The position numbers were made by a program, and so were the translations under genes. From contig CAZINU010000031.1 of NCBI GenBank assembly GCA_964540725.1, positions 1 to 5,514 of the forward strand: a stretch of 5,514 nt of DNA, in the 5' to 3' direction. Below, piece by piece: positions 4,895 through 5,514 of the stretch (the stretch's first letter is position 1; every line of letters begins with the position of its first letter). The notes below the pieces were generated by a model that did no database searches, was not told the origin of the DNA, and saw only the letters and a list, made by a program, of their open reading frames with translations. Source of the stretch: JANJWP01 sp964540725 (GTDB lineage: Bacteria; Patescibacteriota; Gracilibacteria; BD1-5; UBA2023).

Positions 4895-5514
4895 ATGTCT
4901 AGAATCCCCGCTTTCCGCCGCCCTCCGTTTTCCTCGACCGTTCGGGCGTTCACCGTTATCGAGATGGTCGTCGTCATCGCCGTCGTGGCCATCCTTTCTT
5001 CCATCGCGGTCGTTTCGTACGTTGGAATGATTGCCGACGCCCGCGACACGAGCCGCAAGACCGACGCGGGCGATTTGAAAATCCAGTTGCGCGGCATGAA
5101 GCAACGCAATGGCGCCTATCCGCTTCCGAACGCTCCGTTTTCCATTACCAATAGCGGCGTCGTCATTGTCCGGCAGGGGGATACCGACAGCGTGAGTACC
5201 GATGGGGGAGGGGTATTGCGAACCGATCCCAGAACGGGGAATCCGTACCGGTATTCGACGGTAGCGAACCGGCAGAGCTTCCAAATTGCGGCAACCCTCG
5301 AAGCCACGGGCGAAAAACTCCGCGCGTACGTCGACGGCGATTATTCGCCGCTCGCCCCCGACATCGTTCCGAGCCTGGTTCTCGCCATGAGCGGAACGTC
5401 CGACGTCGAAATCCGCGACGGCGTGGGGTCGGGCTCGGAGAACCGGAAGAAATTCGTCGTCAACGCCTCCACGCTCAATCTCGCGTACGATCTCTTCGGC
5501 GATCCCATGGCGAC
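4895..5514 (+). CDS. Type IV pilin (prepilin-type N-terminus), C-terminus beyond window
   Basis: The first 206 residues are present and the frame runs off the window. The leader (1-18) ends in VRA, then FTVIEMVVVIAVVAILSSIAVVSY: Phe19 at +1 and Glu23 at +5, so the signature is intact except that Ala18 replaces the usual Gly at -1. It continues as a typical major-pilin/pseudopilin body: ARDTSRKTDAGDLKIQLRGM, then NGAYPLP, then TDPRTGNPYRYST and FQIAATLEA (about 109-137). After that core, where a simple pilin would normally end, it goes on with VPSLVLAMSGTSDVEIRDG...FVVNASTLNLAYDLFGDP, an added domain I cannot name. Long pilins of this kind occur in Patescibacteria. The start is set by the promoter ending at 4868 and the short leader; an ATG at 4867 is out of frame and soon hits a stop. 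It is the best candidate here for the main fibre subunit. Confidence 0.9.
   Translation, partial: MSRIPAFRRPPFSSTVRAFTVIEMVVVIAVVAILSSIAVVSYVGMIADARDTSRKTDAGDLKIQLRGMKQRNGAYPLPNAPFSITNSGVVIVRQGDTDSVSTDGGGVLRTDPRTGNPYRYSTVANRQSFQIAATLEATGEKLRAYVDGDYSPLAPDIVPSLVLAMSGTSDVEIRDGVGSGSENRKKFVVNASTLNLAYDLFGDPMA

Noticed and set aside
4646..5284. Open frame of 212 codons on the minus strand
   Set aside because: It is antisense to the pilin at 4895 and crosses both divergent promoters.
1..5514. tRNA, rRNA, CRISPR array, transposase or attachment site
   Set aside because: I saw no cloverleaf, no regularly spaced identical repeats and no transposase or integrase motifs. The only exact direct repeat noticed is the coding NVGIGT repeat.

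Overview
The window reads like part of a cell-surface and pilus locus from a Candidate Phyla Radiation (Patescibacteria) bacterium, possibly of the Peregrinibacteria/Gracilibacteria side. This rests on the type IV pilin style, a secreted protein combining tail-fibre-like NVGIGT repeats with a DUF1554-like C-terminus, a second secreted protein with GYAYS..GF..F repeats, and very tight packing. The lineage is inferred from remembered family resemblance, not from a marker gene. GC content looks moderately high. One gene ends in TGA and no called gene contains an in-frame TGA, so the standard bacterial code fits better than the UGA=Gly code of some Gracilibacteria.

Layout: (1) positions 1-1071, minus strand: a partial PilX-like membrane protein preceded, three bases upstream, by a canonical minor pilin. 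(2) Positions 1072-1096: a 25-bp divergent gap that appears to hold two overlapping -10 boxes, one for the minor pilin on the left and one for a pilin-like gene on the right. (3) Positions 1097-1534, plus strand: an atypical pilin-like protein, overlapping by 35 bp a convergent small single-pass membrane protein (1500-1886, minus). (4) Positions 1975-2565, plus strand: an S26-family signal peptidase whose stop codon overlaps the stop of the next, convergent gene. (5) Positions 2562-4028, minus strand: a large cysteine-rich secreted protein. (6) Positions 4174-4743, minus strand: a small secreted repeat protein with its own sigma70-type promoter and a hairpin terminator. (7) Positions 4895-5514, plus strand: a type IV pilin, cut by the window end, with its own promoter facing away from gene 6.

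All eight genes encode membrane or exported proteins: four with pilin-like N-termini, two with Sec-type signal peptides, one membrane-anchored peptidase and one small single-pass protein. A plausible reading is that the pilins form or prime a type IV pilus-like fibre, the two secreted proteins are surface or fibre-tip components, and the S26 peptidase processes the Sec substrates. No assembly ATPase, platform protein or prepilin peptidase is visible, so function is inferred from context.

Two signals deserve attention beyond gene content. All eight chosen ATG starts are immediately preceded by CC, and almost none has a Shine-Dalgarno sequence. Three of the four pilin-like N-termini have Arg-Ala, not Lys/Arg-Gly, before the expected cleavage point.
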